From positions 1-34,297 of the forward strand of contig NZ_JHAC01000019.1 of NCBI RefSeq assembly GCF_000599865.1: DNA of 34,297 bases, written 5' to 3'. The translations under genes were made by a program, and so were the position numbers. The notes under the pieces were generated by a model. The model was not told the origin of the DNA. It ran no database searches and saw only the letters and a list, made by a program, of their open reading frames with translations. The stretch is from Deinococcus phoenicis (lineage in GTDB: Bacteria > Deinococcota > Deinococci > Deinococcales > Deinococcaceae). This document shows positions 13,959-22,412 of the stretch, piece by piece (the stretch's first letter is position 1; each line of letters starts with the position of its first letter).

Positions 13959-16229
13959 TCAGGCGCGGTGCGGCGTGGTGTGGGGCAGGGTATTCCGGGT
14001 GGGACGGGCTTCACGGCCTTTCCAGCGCAGCAGCCGCAGGGCGTTGGCGGTGACCAGCGCCGTCGCACCCGTATCGGCCAGAATCGCCATCCACAGGTTG
14101 GTGTAGCCCAGCAGGGTGGTGACCAGGAAGATCGCCTTGAGGCCCAGTGCGAAGGCAATATTGGCCTTGATGTTGCCCATGGTGGCGCGTGAGAGGGAAA
14201 CCAGATCGGCCACGCCGGTAACGCGCTCCTGAAGCAGGGCAGCGTCGGCGGTTTCCAGGGCCACGTCCGTCCCGCCGCCCATCGCAATGCCCACGTCACT
14301 CTGTGCCAGAGCGGGCGCGTCGTTGATGCCGTCCCCGACCATCGCCACGCCGCCCCGCGCTTTCAGGTCCGCAATCAGGCGAAGCTTGTCCTCGGGTAGC
14401 AGTTCCGCCCGCACGTCCAGCCCCAGGTCGCGGGCGATAGCCTGTCCGGTGCGGGCGTTGTCACCGGTCAACATCACCGTGTTCACGCCGAGGTTGTGGA
14501 GCTGCGCGATGGCCGCCTTGGCCTCCGGGCGAGGCTCGTCGCGGATGGCCAGCACGCCGAGTGGAGTATTCCTGTCCAGCAGCACGACAGCGGTGCGGCC
14601 CTGCTCCTCGAAGGTGCGGATGGTGTCACTCAGGTCGGCAGGCAGGTTGACCAGGCTGGCCGCGTGTCTGGGAGAACTCACGCTGAGAGTCCGGCCCTCG
14701 ACGGTGGCCGTCACCGCTTTGCCAGGGATGGCCTGGGCCTCGGTCACGGCAGGAAGTGTCAGCTTCGCCTGCTGCGCCGCGTCGGTGATGGCCTTTGCCA
14801 GAGGATGGCTGCTGCCCGCTTCCACGGCGGCGGCCAGACGCAGGACCTCGTTCCGGTCAAGATGCTGCGAGGCAACGACGTCCGTCACGCAGGGCTTGCC
14901 AGCAGTCAGTGTCCCGGTCTTGTCGAAGGCAATGGTCTTGACGGTGCCGATGGTTTCCAGTGCCGCGCCACCCTTGATCAGCAACCCCCGCCGCGTACCG
15001 GCGCTGATGCCGCTGGTAATGGCCGCGGGCACGCTCAGGACCAGCGCACAGGGGCAGCCGATCAACAGCAGGGCGATGCCCTTGTACAGCCAGGTGTGCC
15101 ATGCCGCGCCGAACAGCAGTGGCGGCACCAGCGCGACCAGGGCGGAGACCAGCACCACGCCCGGCGTGTAATACCGGCTGAAGCGGTCGATGAAGCGGGC
15201 GGTGGGCGCCTTGCTGCCCTCGGCTTCCTCAACGAGGTGGATGATGCGCGCGATGGTGTTGTCGCTCGCGGCCTTTTCGACACGCACCGTCAGCACGCCG
15301 TCGGTGTTGATGCTGCCCGCATACACGCTGTCCCCCGCACCCTTGCTGACGGGCACGCTTTCCCCGGTCACCGGGCTGTCGTCCAGGCTGGAGGTGCCGG
15401 TCAGGATGGCGCCGTCCGCGGGGACGCGCGCACCGGGATTCACCTGCACCGTCTGGCCGACCGTCAGGGCATCGGCAGGCACTTCACGGACTCCGCTGCC
15501 CTCGACTAAGAGTGCGGTCTTGGGCGCGAGGGCCGCCAGCGCCTGAATGCCTGCCCGGGCGCGTCCGGCGGCCACCCCTTCCAGCAATTCACCGACCGCG
15601 AAGAAGAACACGACCACCGCACCCTCGGCGGCCTGACCGATCAGGACCGCCCCGATGGCCGCGAGACTGACCAGCATATTGATGCTGAAGGGGTCCCCGA
15701 GGCGGGCACTGGCGACCGCCTTGTTCGCCAGGGGCCACACGCCGAGCAGCGTGGCCGCGATGTAGCCGGAGATGGCGAACTGCGGCTCGATGAAGCTGAA
15801 GAGCCAGGCGAGGGCCAGCAGCACGCCCGAGATGAGGACCAGCTTGCCCTGCCCGCTGGCGTACCAGGGCTGCCCCGGCCTGGGTGCCTCGTGGACATGC
15901 CCGTGACCCGCGTGGTCGTGACCGCTGTGGTCATGCCCGGCCGCCTCTGCCCGAGGAACGGTGCTCTTCGGCTGTTCCAGCAGGGAGGGAGTGTACCCCA
16001 GGGCCTTGAGGTTCCGTTCCAGGGTGGCCCGTCCGGTCTGCGTCTCGTCGAGGTCCAGGCTCAACGTCTGCTTGGTGAAGCTGGTTTTCACATCGGCGGT
16101 GCCAGGCAGGCCAGCGACCATCCGCTCCACCTTCTGCACGCAACTGGCACAGTCCATGCCGTCCACAAAATAGGTCAGGTGGGCAGCGCCGGGTGCGGCC
16201 GGGTCTGGGCGGGCAGGCGAGGAGGTCAT
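13959..16229 (-). CDS. P1B-type ATPase, Zn/Cd/Pb exporter class
   Basis: The 756-residue protein pumps heavy-metal ions out of the cell using ATP. In order it has an HMA domain with GMDCASC (24-30), a His-rich linker (HDHSGHDHAGHGHVH, about 99-113), the phosphatase loop TGES (288-291), the ion site CPC (392-394), DKTGT with the phosphorylated D436, the HP pair (475-476) and GDGINDAP (632-639). The last TM region has DTGATALVTANALRLL, whose Asp is the mark of Zn/Cd/Pb (P1B-2) pumps as opposed to Cu pumps. The start MTSSPARPD at 16229 is set by TATAGT 6 nt upstream. An ArsR-type operator overlaps the promoter. Confidence 0.95.
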   Translation of the reverse strand: MTSSPARPDPAAPGAAHLTYFVDGMDCASCVQKVERMVAGLPGTADVKTSFTKQTLSLDLDETQTGRATLERNLKALGYTPSLLEQPKSTVPRAEAAGHDHSGHDHAGHGHVHEAPRPGQPWYASGQGKLVLISGVLLALAWLFSFIEPQFAISGYIAATLLGVWPLANKAVASARLGDPFSINMLVSLAAIGAVLIGQAAEGAVVVFFFAVGELLEGVAAGRARAGIQALAALAPKTALLVEGSGVREVPADALTVGQTVQVNPGARVPADGAILTGTSSLDDSPVTGESVPVSKGAGDSVYAGSINTDGVLTVRVEKAASDNTIARIIHLVEEAEGSKAPTARFIDRFSRYYTPGVVLVSALVALVPPLLFGAAWHTWLYKGIALLLIGCPCALVLSVPAAITSGISAGTRRGLLIKGGAALETIGTVKTIAFDKTGTLTAGKPCVTDVVASQHLDRNEVLRLAAAVEAGSSHPLAKAITDAAQQAKLTLPAVTEAQAIPGKAVTATVEGRTLSVSSPRHAASLVNLPADLSDTIRTFEEQGRTAVVLLDRNTPLGVLAIRDEPRPEAKAAIAQLHNLGVNTVMLTGDNARTGQAIARDLGLDVRAELLPEDKLRLIADLKARGGVAMVGDGINDAPALAQSDVGIAMGGGTDVALETADAALLQERVTGVADLVSLSRATMGNIKANIAFALGLKAIFLVTTLLGYTNLWMAILADTGATALVTANALRLLRWKGREARPTRNTLPHTTPHRA

Positions 16230-16235
16230 GGCCAC

Positions 16236-16241
16236 ACTATA
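16236..16241 (-). promoter_or_regulatory. -10 box of a leaderless promoter for the metal ATPase
   Basis: TATAGT on the minus strand is close to the ideal -10 box and lies 6 nt before the ATG at 16229. The matching -35 position falls around 16259-16265, inside the operator-like palindrome. Confidence 0.6.
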
Positions 16242-16255
16242 CCTGAGCAAGGATT

Positions 16256-16279
16256 CATATGTCTGCTTGTTCAGATATG
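16256..16279. promoter_or_regulatory. ArsR/SmtB-type operator candidate
   Basis: On the minus strand an imperfect palindrome runs CATATCTG, 8 central bases, then GACATATG. It contains the TGAACA and ATATCTGAA elements seen in SmtB/ZiaR-type operators. It covers the likely -35 of the ATPase promoter, so a bound repressor would block transcription. The ArsR-family protein at 12665-13027 is the obvious candidate to bind it. Confidence 0.5.
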
Positions 16280-16417
16280 GAGCTGGATTGGCGGTTGGCT
16301 CATTGGAGGGTTAAGGGCGAATGGGTAGGCTGAAGGCGGCAGGAGATGGCGAGGCAGAGCCAGATTCAACCCGGCATGCCTGTGAAGTGTGCCAATGGAA
16401 TGGACCACGGGCAGGTA

Positions 16418-16450
16418 GGCCGTCATGACGGGCTACATCAAGTTCAGCGG
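16418..16450 (+). repeat. Inverted 33-bp copy of a GH3 coding segment
   Basis: This stretch matches the reverse complement of 16939-16971 at 31 of 33 positions. On the plus strand it reads AVMTGYIKFSG; inside the broken GH3 gene on the minus strand the partner reads AVMTGYNKLSG. It abuts the place where the GH3 homology stops. Confidence 0.8.
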
Positions 16451-17548
16451 TCCTGCCAGGGGCAAGGTCCGGCGGTGGGCATTCAACTGGGAGCTGCCGC
16501 CCCCCATGATCTGTGCGGTGGCCGCGTTTGACCCGATCACCGCCACCTTCGCTCCGGCGGGGAGGGGCAGCAGCCCGCCCGCATTCTTCAGCAGCACCGT
16601 TCCCTCGGCCCCGACGCGGCGAATCAACGTCCGGGTTTCCGGATGTTCCTCGTCACGCTCCGCCTCGTCGCGGACGTCGAGGTGCCGGTGCGCTCCATCA
16701 GTCGCAGCACGTTGCGGGCGGCTTCCCGGACCGCCTGCTGGGTGGCCCCGTCATGTTCGGCTTCGGCCAGCAGGCCCGCGCGGGCTTTGGCCGGTCCGGG
16801 CATCTCCAGGTCCAGACCCGCACGTACGCTTTTCCCAGCGGAATGGGTGCCGCCCCAGTCGCTCATCACCAGCCCGTCGAAGCCCCATTCACCGCGCAGG
16901 ATGCCCCCCAGGAGCCGGGGTTCTCGCTGCAATACGTGCCGCTTAACTTGTTGTAGCCCGTCATGACGGCCCAGGCCCCCCCTGCCGCACCTTCATCTCG
17001 AAGGGCCACAGGTACAGTTCGCGCAGGGCGCGTTCGGGAATGTCGCTGCTGATGGTGTTGCGCTGATACTCGGACTCGTTGCCGACGAAGTGCTTGACGG
17101 TGGCCGCCACACCTCCGGACTGGAGGCCCTGCACGGAGGCGGTACCCAGCGTGCCCGTGAGGGAGGGGTCTTCCGAGTAGCTCTCGAAGTTGCGCCCGTT
17201 CAGGCTGCTGCGGAAGAGATTCAGCGTGGGAGCCAGCAGGACCCCCGCCCCCTTGTCCCGCGCTTCACGGGCGAGATGAACGCCGATGTCGTGCAGCAGT
17301 TCGGCATTCCAGGTGGCTCCGAGCGCGATGCCCACCGGGAAGGCGGCGGTGCGGCGGCCCCCGACGAGCGCGCCGCCCCCACGTGCCCCGGCGGGGCCGT
17401 CGGTCATCTTCGGGGAGGGAATCTTCAGGCGGGGAATCGGGACCGTGCGCCAGGAGTCTGCGCCCGCGAGCAGCGAGACCTGCTCTTCGAGGGTCATCTG
17501 GTCGAGCAGCGCGTCGAGGCCGGTGGGCTAGGTGGGGGTGAACGTCAT
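16433..17548 (-). pseudogene. Second GH3 beta-glucosidase gene, decayed and truncated
   Basis: Fragments belong to a GH3 beta-glucosidase of the type with a conserved DGPAGARGG segment. Lesions, in order: an in-frame TAG at codon 7 (17528-17530); a frameshift at a run of seven G (16976-16982), where one more G would restore GGAWAVMTGYNKL; and a second one-base loss near 16679-16684 after MERTGT. Each piece is otherwise family-like: KHFVGNESEYQRNTI, GEWGFDGLVMSDWGG (with the nucleophile Asp), TVLLKNAGGLLPLP and GSNAATAQIMGGGSSQ. The C-terminal half is missing; homology stops near 16455 next to an inverted copy of its own sequence. The ATG at 17548 overlaps the stop of the intact GH3 gene (ATGA), so it was once the operon's last enzyme. 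Confidence 0.85.
16939..16971 (-). repeat. Partner of the 33-bp inverted repeat, inside the GH3 pseudogene
   Basis: This is the in-place copy (AVMTGYNKLSG) within the second GH3 gene. It pairs with 16418-16450, 488 bp away, with two mismatches. Confidence 0.8.
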
Positions 17549-19422
17549 GTGGAGCCTCGGGAGGGGCGCGAAGCGGACAGTGAGCGGACCGCCAGCGGTG
17601 CCCCGGGCGCGAGACCTTCACCGATACGGAACAGGGGTGACGTGCCCTGGCTGCGCCGGAGTTCCTCCTGTGAGCGCGGCCAGTCGAAGGACAGCCGTCC
17701 AGTGAACGGCACGCGGCCGAACAGCGCGTCCGCGACCCCCTGCCCCTCGGTCCCTGGCAGCCAGGCCGCGACAAAGGCGTCCCAGTCCGGCAGCTGCCCG
17801 GTGACGATCAGGGGGCGACCGGACAGAAGCACGACCACCAGCCGCGCGCAACGGGCGCGAACCCGGTCAATCAGGGCCAGCTGCGCGTCACTCAGGCGCA
17901 GTTCTGCGCGGTCCCCCATTCCCTCGGCATACGGCTCTTCGGCCACGACCACCACGCCCACGCTGTAGTCGCGGTCCACCTCGCCGTTCAGGCTGAAGTG
18001 GACCCGGTCCGGTCCGGCCTCCGCCCGCAGGCCCTCCAGCAGCGTCGTGCCCGGGGTGGTGGGGCCGCGACCGCCCATCCAGGAGATCGACCACCCGCCG
18101 CACTGCGCGCCGAGGTCGTCCGCGTCGGCGCCCGCCACCAGCAGTTCGGCGTGCGGGTCGAGCGGCAGCACGTTCCCTGCGTTCCGGAGCAGCACCAGCG
18201 ATTTGGCGACCGCCTCACGCGCGGTGGCCCGGTGCGCGGCGCAGCCCACCTGGTCCAGCAGGGCCGGGTCGGTGTGGGGCTGCCGGAACAGGCCCAGCGC
18301 GGCCTTGGCCGTCAGAATGCGCCGCACGGCGTCGTCGATGCGTGCCTCGCTGACCTCTCCGGCCTGCACGGCTCGGCGCAGGCTGGCGATGAAGCGCTCG
18401 TAGTCGAACGGCACCATCACCATGTCGATGCCCGCGTTGATGGCCTCGACCACGCAGCGGTCATAGTCGCCGGGATGAATCTGGTCGATGCCCTCCCAGT
18501 CGCTGACCACGAAGCCCGGAAAGCCCAGCTCGCCCTTGAGGACGTCCGTCAGCAGGGAGCGGTGGGCGTGCATCTTCAGGCCCTGCCAGGCGCTGTAGGA
18601 CGCCATCACGTTCAGGGCACCCGCCTCGATGGCGGCCCGGTACGGGGGGAGATGCACGGCCCGCAGGGTCGCCTCGTCGATCTCCGCGTCCCCCTGGTCG
18701 ATCTGCCAGGCGCCGAGGTCCAGCAGTTCGACGAAGTCCTGCCCCATCTGGGCAATGGCGAGCGTCCGGTCGGTGGTCAGCGCGCTGCGGTCCACCCGCT
18801 TTGAACTGCCCCAGGTGGTGGCCGCGTCGGCCACGAAATGCTTCACGGAGGGCAGCACGGCCGTCGGGCCGTCCCAGCCGTCCCCCCCAAGCCCCTCGAT
18901 CAGGGCGGTGGCCAGTTCGGACACGGCGGCCGGGTCCTGGCTGTAGCCCTCGTACGTCCGGCCCCAGCGGAGGTCCTGCGGAACGCTGACGGCGGGCGCG
19001 AAGGTCCAGCGGACGTTTGTCGCCGCGACCTCCACCGCGGTGGCCCGCCCGATCCGGCGCACGAGGTCGGCGTCTCCGGCCGCTCCCAGGCCGATGTTGT
19101 GCGGAAAGATGGTCGCGCCCACCACATTGTTGTGGCCGTGTACCGCGTCCACGCCGTACAGCAGGGGAATCTTCAGGCGGGTCTGGAGGGACTCCTCGAT
19201 GAAGGCCGTGACCATCTCGCGCCACGCCGCCGGGGTGTTCGGGTCGGGGTTGCCGCCGCCGCCGCTCAGGACGGAGCCGAGTGAGAGACGGGTGACGTCA
19301 CCGGGCTTGACGCTGTTCTTCTCGGGCTGCGTCATCTGCCCGATCTTCTCGTCGAGGGTCATCTGCGCGAGCAGCCGCGCGACAAACTGCTGATCTTGCG
19401 GCTTCAGGGATTGTGGGGGCAC
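17545..19422 (-). CDS. GH3 beta-glucan exohydrolase / beta-glucosidase
   Basis: The 625-residue enzyme releases glucose from the ends of beta-linked glucans or oligosaccharides. The N-terminal barrel has IPLLYGVDAVHGHNNVVGAT and FPHNIGLGA, hallmarks of the barley ExoI-like GH3 group, KHFVAD, and the nucleophile D308 in GFVVSDWEG. The second domain has KSLVLLRNAGNVLPLD, CGGWSISWMG and AEEPYAEGMGD, the region that holds the acid/base residue in this group. No signal peptide is seen, so it acts in the cytoplasm on imported sugars. The start is GTG 19422 with GGAG upstream, 34 bp after the ATPase gene; the frame further upstream runs into the ATPase gene and is not enzyme-like. Confidence 0.92.
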   Translation of the reverse strand: MPPQSLKPQDQQFVARLLAQMTLDEKIGQMTQPEKNSVKPGDVTRLSLGSVLSGGGGNPDPNTPAAWREMVTAFIEESLQTRLKIPLLYGVDAVHGHNNVVGATIFPHNIGLGAAGDADLVRRIGRATAVEVAATNVRWTFAPAVSVPQDLRWGRTYEGYSQDPAAVSELATALIEGLGGDGWDGPTAVLPSVKHFVADAATTWGSSKRVDRSALTTDRTLAIAQMGQDFVELLDLGAWQIDQGDAEIDEATLRAVHLPPYRAAIEAGALNVMASYSAWQGLKMHAHRSLLTDVLKGELGFPGFVVSDWEGIDQIHPGDYDRCVVEAINAGIDMVMVPFDYERFIASLRRAVQAGEVSEARIDDAVRRILTAKAALGLFRQPHTDPALLDQVGCAAHRATAREAVAKSLVLLRNAGNVLPLDPHAELLVAGADADDLGAQCGGWSISWMGGRGPTTPGTTLLEGLRAEAGPDRVHFSLNGEVDRDYSVGVVVVAEEPYAEGMGDRAELRLSDAQLALIDRVRARCARLVVVLLSGRPLIVTGQLPDWDAFVAAWLPGTEGQGVADALFGRVPFTGRLSFDWPRSQEELRRSQGTSPLFRIGEGLAPGAPLAVRSLSASRPSRGST

Positions 19423-19456
19423 GGGAACGCTCCTGTGGGGGAAACGGGGCAGTCGT

Positions 19457-20530
19457 TCAGAGGGTGGCGTGGGGCTGGAGGGCAGGGTGGAGGAGAGGCT
19501 GCGCGGCCAGTTCCGGATCGTGCAGGATGCAGCGCGCCTGGTGCCCGGCCCCCACGTCGTACATCCGGGGCAGGCCAGCCCGGCAGACCGCGCGGGCGTG
19601 TGGGCAACGCGGCTCGAAAGGGCATCCGGGCGGCAGGTTCGCGAGGTCGGGGATCTCGCCGGGCGCTTCCAGACCCCCGGCATTCAGGTTGCCCTCCGGT
19701 TTGGGGGCCGCACGCTTGAGCAGTTGCGTGTACGGCATCTGCGGCTGGCCGATGACGCGCTCGGCCGGGCCGATCTCGACGAGATAACCGGCGTACATCA
19801 CGGCGATGCGGTCACTCATGTAGCGGGCACCCGCGAGGTCGTGCGTGATGAACAGCATCGAGAGGCCCTCCTGATCGCGCAGGTCGAGCAGCAGGTTCAT
19901 GATGTCGAGCCGGATGGACACGTCGAGGGCGCTCGTCGGCTCGTCCGCGAGGATGAGTTCAGGCCGCGCCGCGAGCGCACGGGCGATCACGACGCGCTGC
20001 CGCTGCCCGCCGCTGAGTTCGTGGGGACGCTTGGCGGCGTAACTCGCGCCGGGCGAGAGGCCCACCCGGTCGAGCAGCGTGCTGACCTGCGCCTGCACGT
20101 TCCCTTTCCGGGCGAAGCCGTGGATCTCGAGGGGCCGCGCCAGGGTGTACCCGATGGTGTGCAGCGGATTCAGACTCGCGAAGGGGTCCTGAAAGATCAT
20201 CTGCACGTCCTTGCGAAAGCGGGTCAGGGCGCGGCCGCGCAACTGCCGGGGGACCGGCTTCCCCGCGAGGCACATCGCTCCGCTCGTGGGTTCGTGCAGG
20301 TGCGCGATCAGGCGTGCGATGGTGCTCTTGCCGCTGCCGCTCTCGCCGACCAGACCCAGCACCTCGCCCCGCCCGATGCTGAGGGTCACGTTGTTCACCG
20401 CCGTCACGCTGCGGCCCGAACGGCCCACCTGGAAGACCTTGGTCAGCCCTTCGAGGATCAGGGCGGGTGCAGGTTCATCCGCCGCATTCGGCTTTGCAGT
20501 ACTCCTGGCGTGGGGTTCAGTCTGCGGCAT
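19457..20530 (-). CDS. ABC importer ATPase, OppF/DppF type
   Basis: This 357-residue nucleotide-binding protein powers the importer. It has Walker A GESGSGKST (62-70), the signature LSGGQRQR, Walker B LILADEP and the H-loop ITHDL. The C-terminal extension has the OppF/DppF cysteine cluster (CPFEPRCP...C...C), known to bind an iron-sulfur cluster in some relatives. The first 22 residues are a variable polar tail. The start overlaps the end of the permease-ATPase fusion by 14 nt, so the genes are coupled. It pairs with the ATPase half of that fusion to form the usual two-ATPase module. Confidence 0.93.
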   Translation of the reverse strand: MPQTEPHARSTAKPNAADEPAPALILEGLTKVFQVGRSGRSVTAVNNVTLSIGRGEVLGLVGESGSGKSTIARLIAHLHEPTSGAMCLAGKPVPRQLRGRALTRFRKDVQMIFQDPFASLNPLHTIGYTLARPLEIHGFARKGNVQAQVSTLLDRVGLSPGASYAAKRPHELSGGQRQRVVIARALAARPELILADEPTSALDVSIRLDIMNLLLDLRDQEGLSMLFITHDLAGARYMSDRIAVMYAGYLVEIGPAERVIGQPQMPYTQLLKRAAPKPEGNLNAGGLEAPGEIPDLANLPPGCPFEPRCPHARAVCRAGLPRMYDVGAGHQARCILHDPELAAQPLLHPALQPHATL

Positions 20531-22412
20531 ACGCTTCCTCCTTCACGGCGGGGGAATGCAGGAAGCAGGCCACGCTGTGCCCCGACGTCACCTCGACGCG
20601 GGCGGGCTTGAACACGTCACACGTGCCGGGCAGGTGGTTCGGGCAGCGCTCGAAGAAGGGGCAGTACGGGATGTCCTGCGCGAGGGAGGGCGGACGGCCG
20701 GGGATGCCCTCGCGGCGTTCGCGTGGCCCTTCCAGTGGCGGGAAGGCGCCCATCAGCCTGCGGGTGTAGGGGTGCTTGGGCTGGGCGTACAGCTCATGCG
20801 CGGGGGCTTCCTCCACCACTTCCCCGGCGTACATGATGGCGATGCGGTCACTCATCTCCACCAGCAGGCTCAGGTCGTGCGTGATAAAGACGATGCTGAT
20901 CCCCAGGCGTTTGCGGACGGCGTCGATCTCCTGCAAAATCTGGCGCTGCACCACGACGTCCAGAGCGGTGGTGGGTTCGTCCATCACGACGAGCTTCGGT
21001 TCGAGGGCCAGCGCGATGGCGATGACCACCCGCTGCTTCATGCCGCCGGAAAGCTGGTGCGGGTAGGCGTTCAGGTAGTCCTCGCGGATGCCGACCAGCG
21101 CGAACAGTTCCCGCGCGCGGGCCTCCAGCCTGCCCCGGTCCTGCACGCCGTGGGCCTGCATGGCGTCGTAGACCTGCTCGCGAATCCGCAACACCGGGTT
21201 GAGGATGTTCATGCTCGCCTGGAACACCAGGCTGTAGTCCTTCCAGCGCACCCGCCGCAACTCCGCGGGATTCAGGGCGAGGAGGTCCTGTCCGGCGAGA
21301 CGGGCTTCTCCGTCAAACACCACCCCCGGAGCGTCCAGCAGGCGGGTGGCCGCGAAGGCCAGGGTGCTTTTGCCGCAGCCGGACTCTCCCGCCAGTCCCA
21401 GGAACTCACCGGGGGCCACGCTCAGGGTCACGTCCCGCACGGCGCGGACCGGGCCTTGCGGCGTCACGTACCCGGCGCTGAGGTGCCGGATGGCCAGCAG
21501 CGGCTGGGGCGGCTCCAGTGCCGGTTCCGCCTGCGGGGCAGCGCGGTTGCGGCGCAGCACGCGGGTGGCCCGGGCTTCGTGGATGACCCTGGGATTGGTC
21601 ACCTCGTCGATGCCGAAGTTGACCAGTGCGAAGGCGGTGCCCAGCAGGGCGATGCACAGGCCGGGCGCGGCGACCCACCACCAGGCCCCCTGGAGCAGTG
21701 CTCCCCGCGCCTGCGCCCAGTACATCATGGTCCCCCAGGTCACCTGGGACACGTCCCCCATGCCCAGGAAGGCCAGGGCTGCCTCACTCAGCACGGCATA
21801 CAGCGCGGTGCTGAAAAACCCGGCGGCGATCAGACCCGCGAGGTTCGGCAGCATCTCCGCGAAGATGATGCGCGCCGGACGCTCGCCGCTGACGATGGCC
21901 GCCTGCACGAAATCCCGGTTCCGCAACGCGAGGGCCTGCGACCGCAGCACGCGCGCGCCCCAGGCCCAGCCCGTCAGGGCGATCACCAGGATGATCGACC
22001 ACACGCCACCGCCCCGCAAAAAGGCGCTGGCGATGATCAGCAGCGGCAGCCCCGGCAGCACCAGGAAGACGTTGATCAGCACGTTGATCGCCTCGTCGGT
22101 GCGGCCCCCGAAGTACGCGGCGCTCAGCCCCAGGGCCGTGCCGATGGCGGTGGCGACCAGACCGGCGGTGAAGCCGATCAGCAGCGTGAGCCGCGCGCCG
22201 TACACCAGTTGCGACCAGATGTCCTGCCCCAGCGCCGTGGTCCCCAGCAGGTGCTCCCCACCGGGTTTCAGCCAGGTCCCGAACGCCTGCGAGGTCGGGC
22301 TGTAGGGCGTGAGCAGGGGGGCCAGCAGCGCGAGCAGCAGTAGGGCCGCCAGCAGGCCCACGCCGAACGCCGCACGGGGCGAGCGCCGCAGAATCGTCAG
22401 CAGGCCCTTCAT
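20517..22412 (-). CDS. ABC importer permease-ATPase fusion (DppC-DppD type)
   Basis: One 631-residue chain joins two parts usually made as separate proteins. Residues 1-275 are a DppC/OppC-type permease: about six hydrophobic segments and the coupling loop RNRDFVQAAIVSGERPARII. After a linker rich in Ala/Pro (about 276-302), residues 305-631 are a DppD/OppD-type ATPase with Walker A GESGCGKST (342-350), LSGGMKQRV, LVVMDEP, ITHDL and a C-terminal cysteine cluster (CPFFERCP). There is no stop or frameshift at the join. The ATG at 22412 overlaps the stop of the first permease gene (ATGA). The frame extends upstream into that permease gene, but only as a shadow. Confidence 0.93.
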   Translation of the reverse strand: MKGLLTILRRSPRAAFGVGLLAALLLLALLAPLLTPYSPTSQAFGTWLKPGGEHLLGTTALGQDIWSQLVYGARLTLLIGFTAGLVATAIGTALGLSAAYFGGRTDEAINVLINVFLVLPGLPLLIIASAFLRGGGVWSIILVIALTGWAWGARVLRSQALALRNRDFVQAAIVSGERPARIIFAEMLPNLAGLIAAGFFSTALYAVLSEAALAFLGMGDVSQVTWGTMMYWAQARGALLQGAWWWVAAPGLCIALLGTAFALVNFGIDEVTNPRVIHEARATRVLRRNRAAPQAEPALEPPQPLLAIRHLSAGYVTPQGPVRAVRDVTLSVAPGEFLGLAGESGCGKSTLAFAATRLLDAPGVVFDGEARLAGQDLLALNPAELRRVRWKDYSLVFQASMNILNPVLRIREQVYDAMQAHGVQDRGRLEARARELFALVGIREDYLNAYPHQLSGGMKQRVVIAIALALEPKLVVMDEPTTALDVVVQRQILQEIDAVRKRLGISIVFITHDLSLLVEMSDRIAIMYAGEVVEEAPAHELYAQPKHPYTRRLMGAFPPLEGPRERREGIPGRPPSLAQDIPYCPFFERCPNHLPGTCDVFKPARVEVTSGHSVACFLHSPAVKEEAYAAD

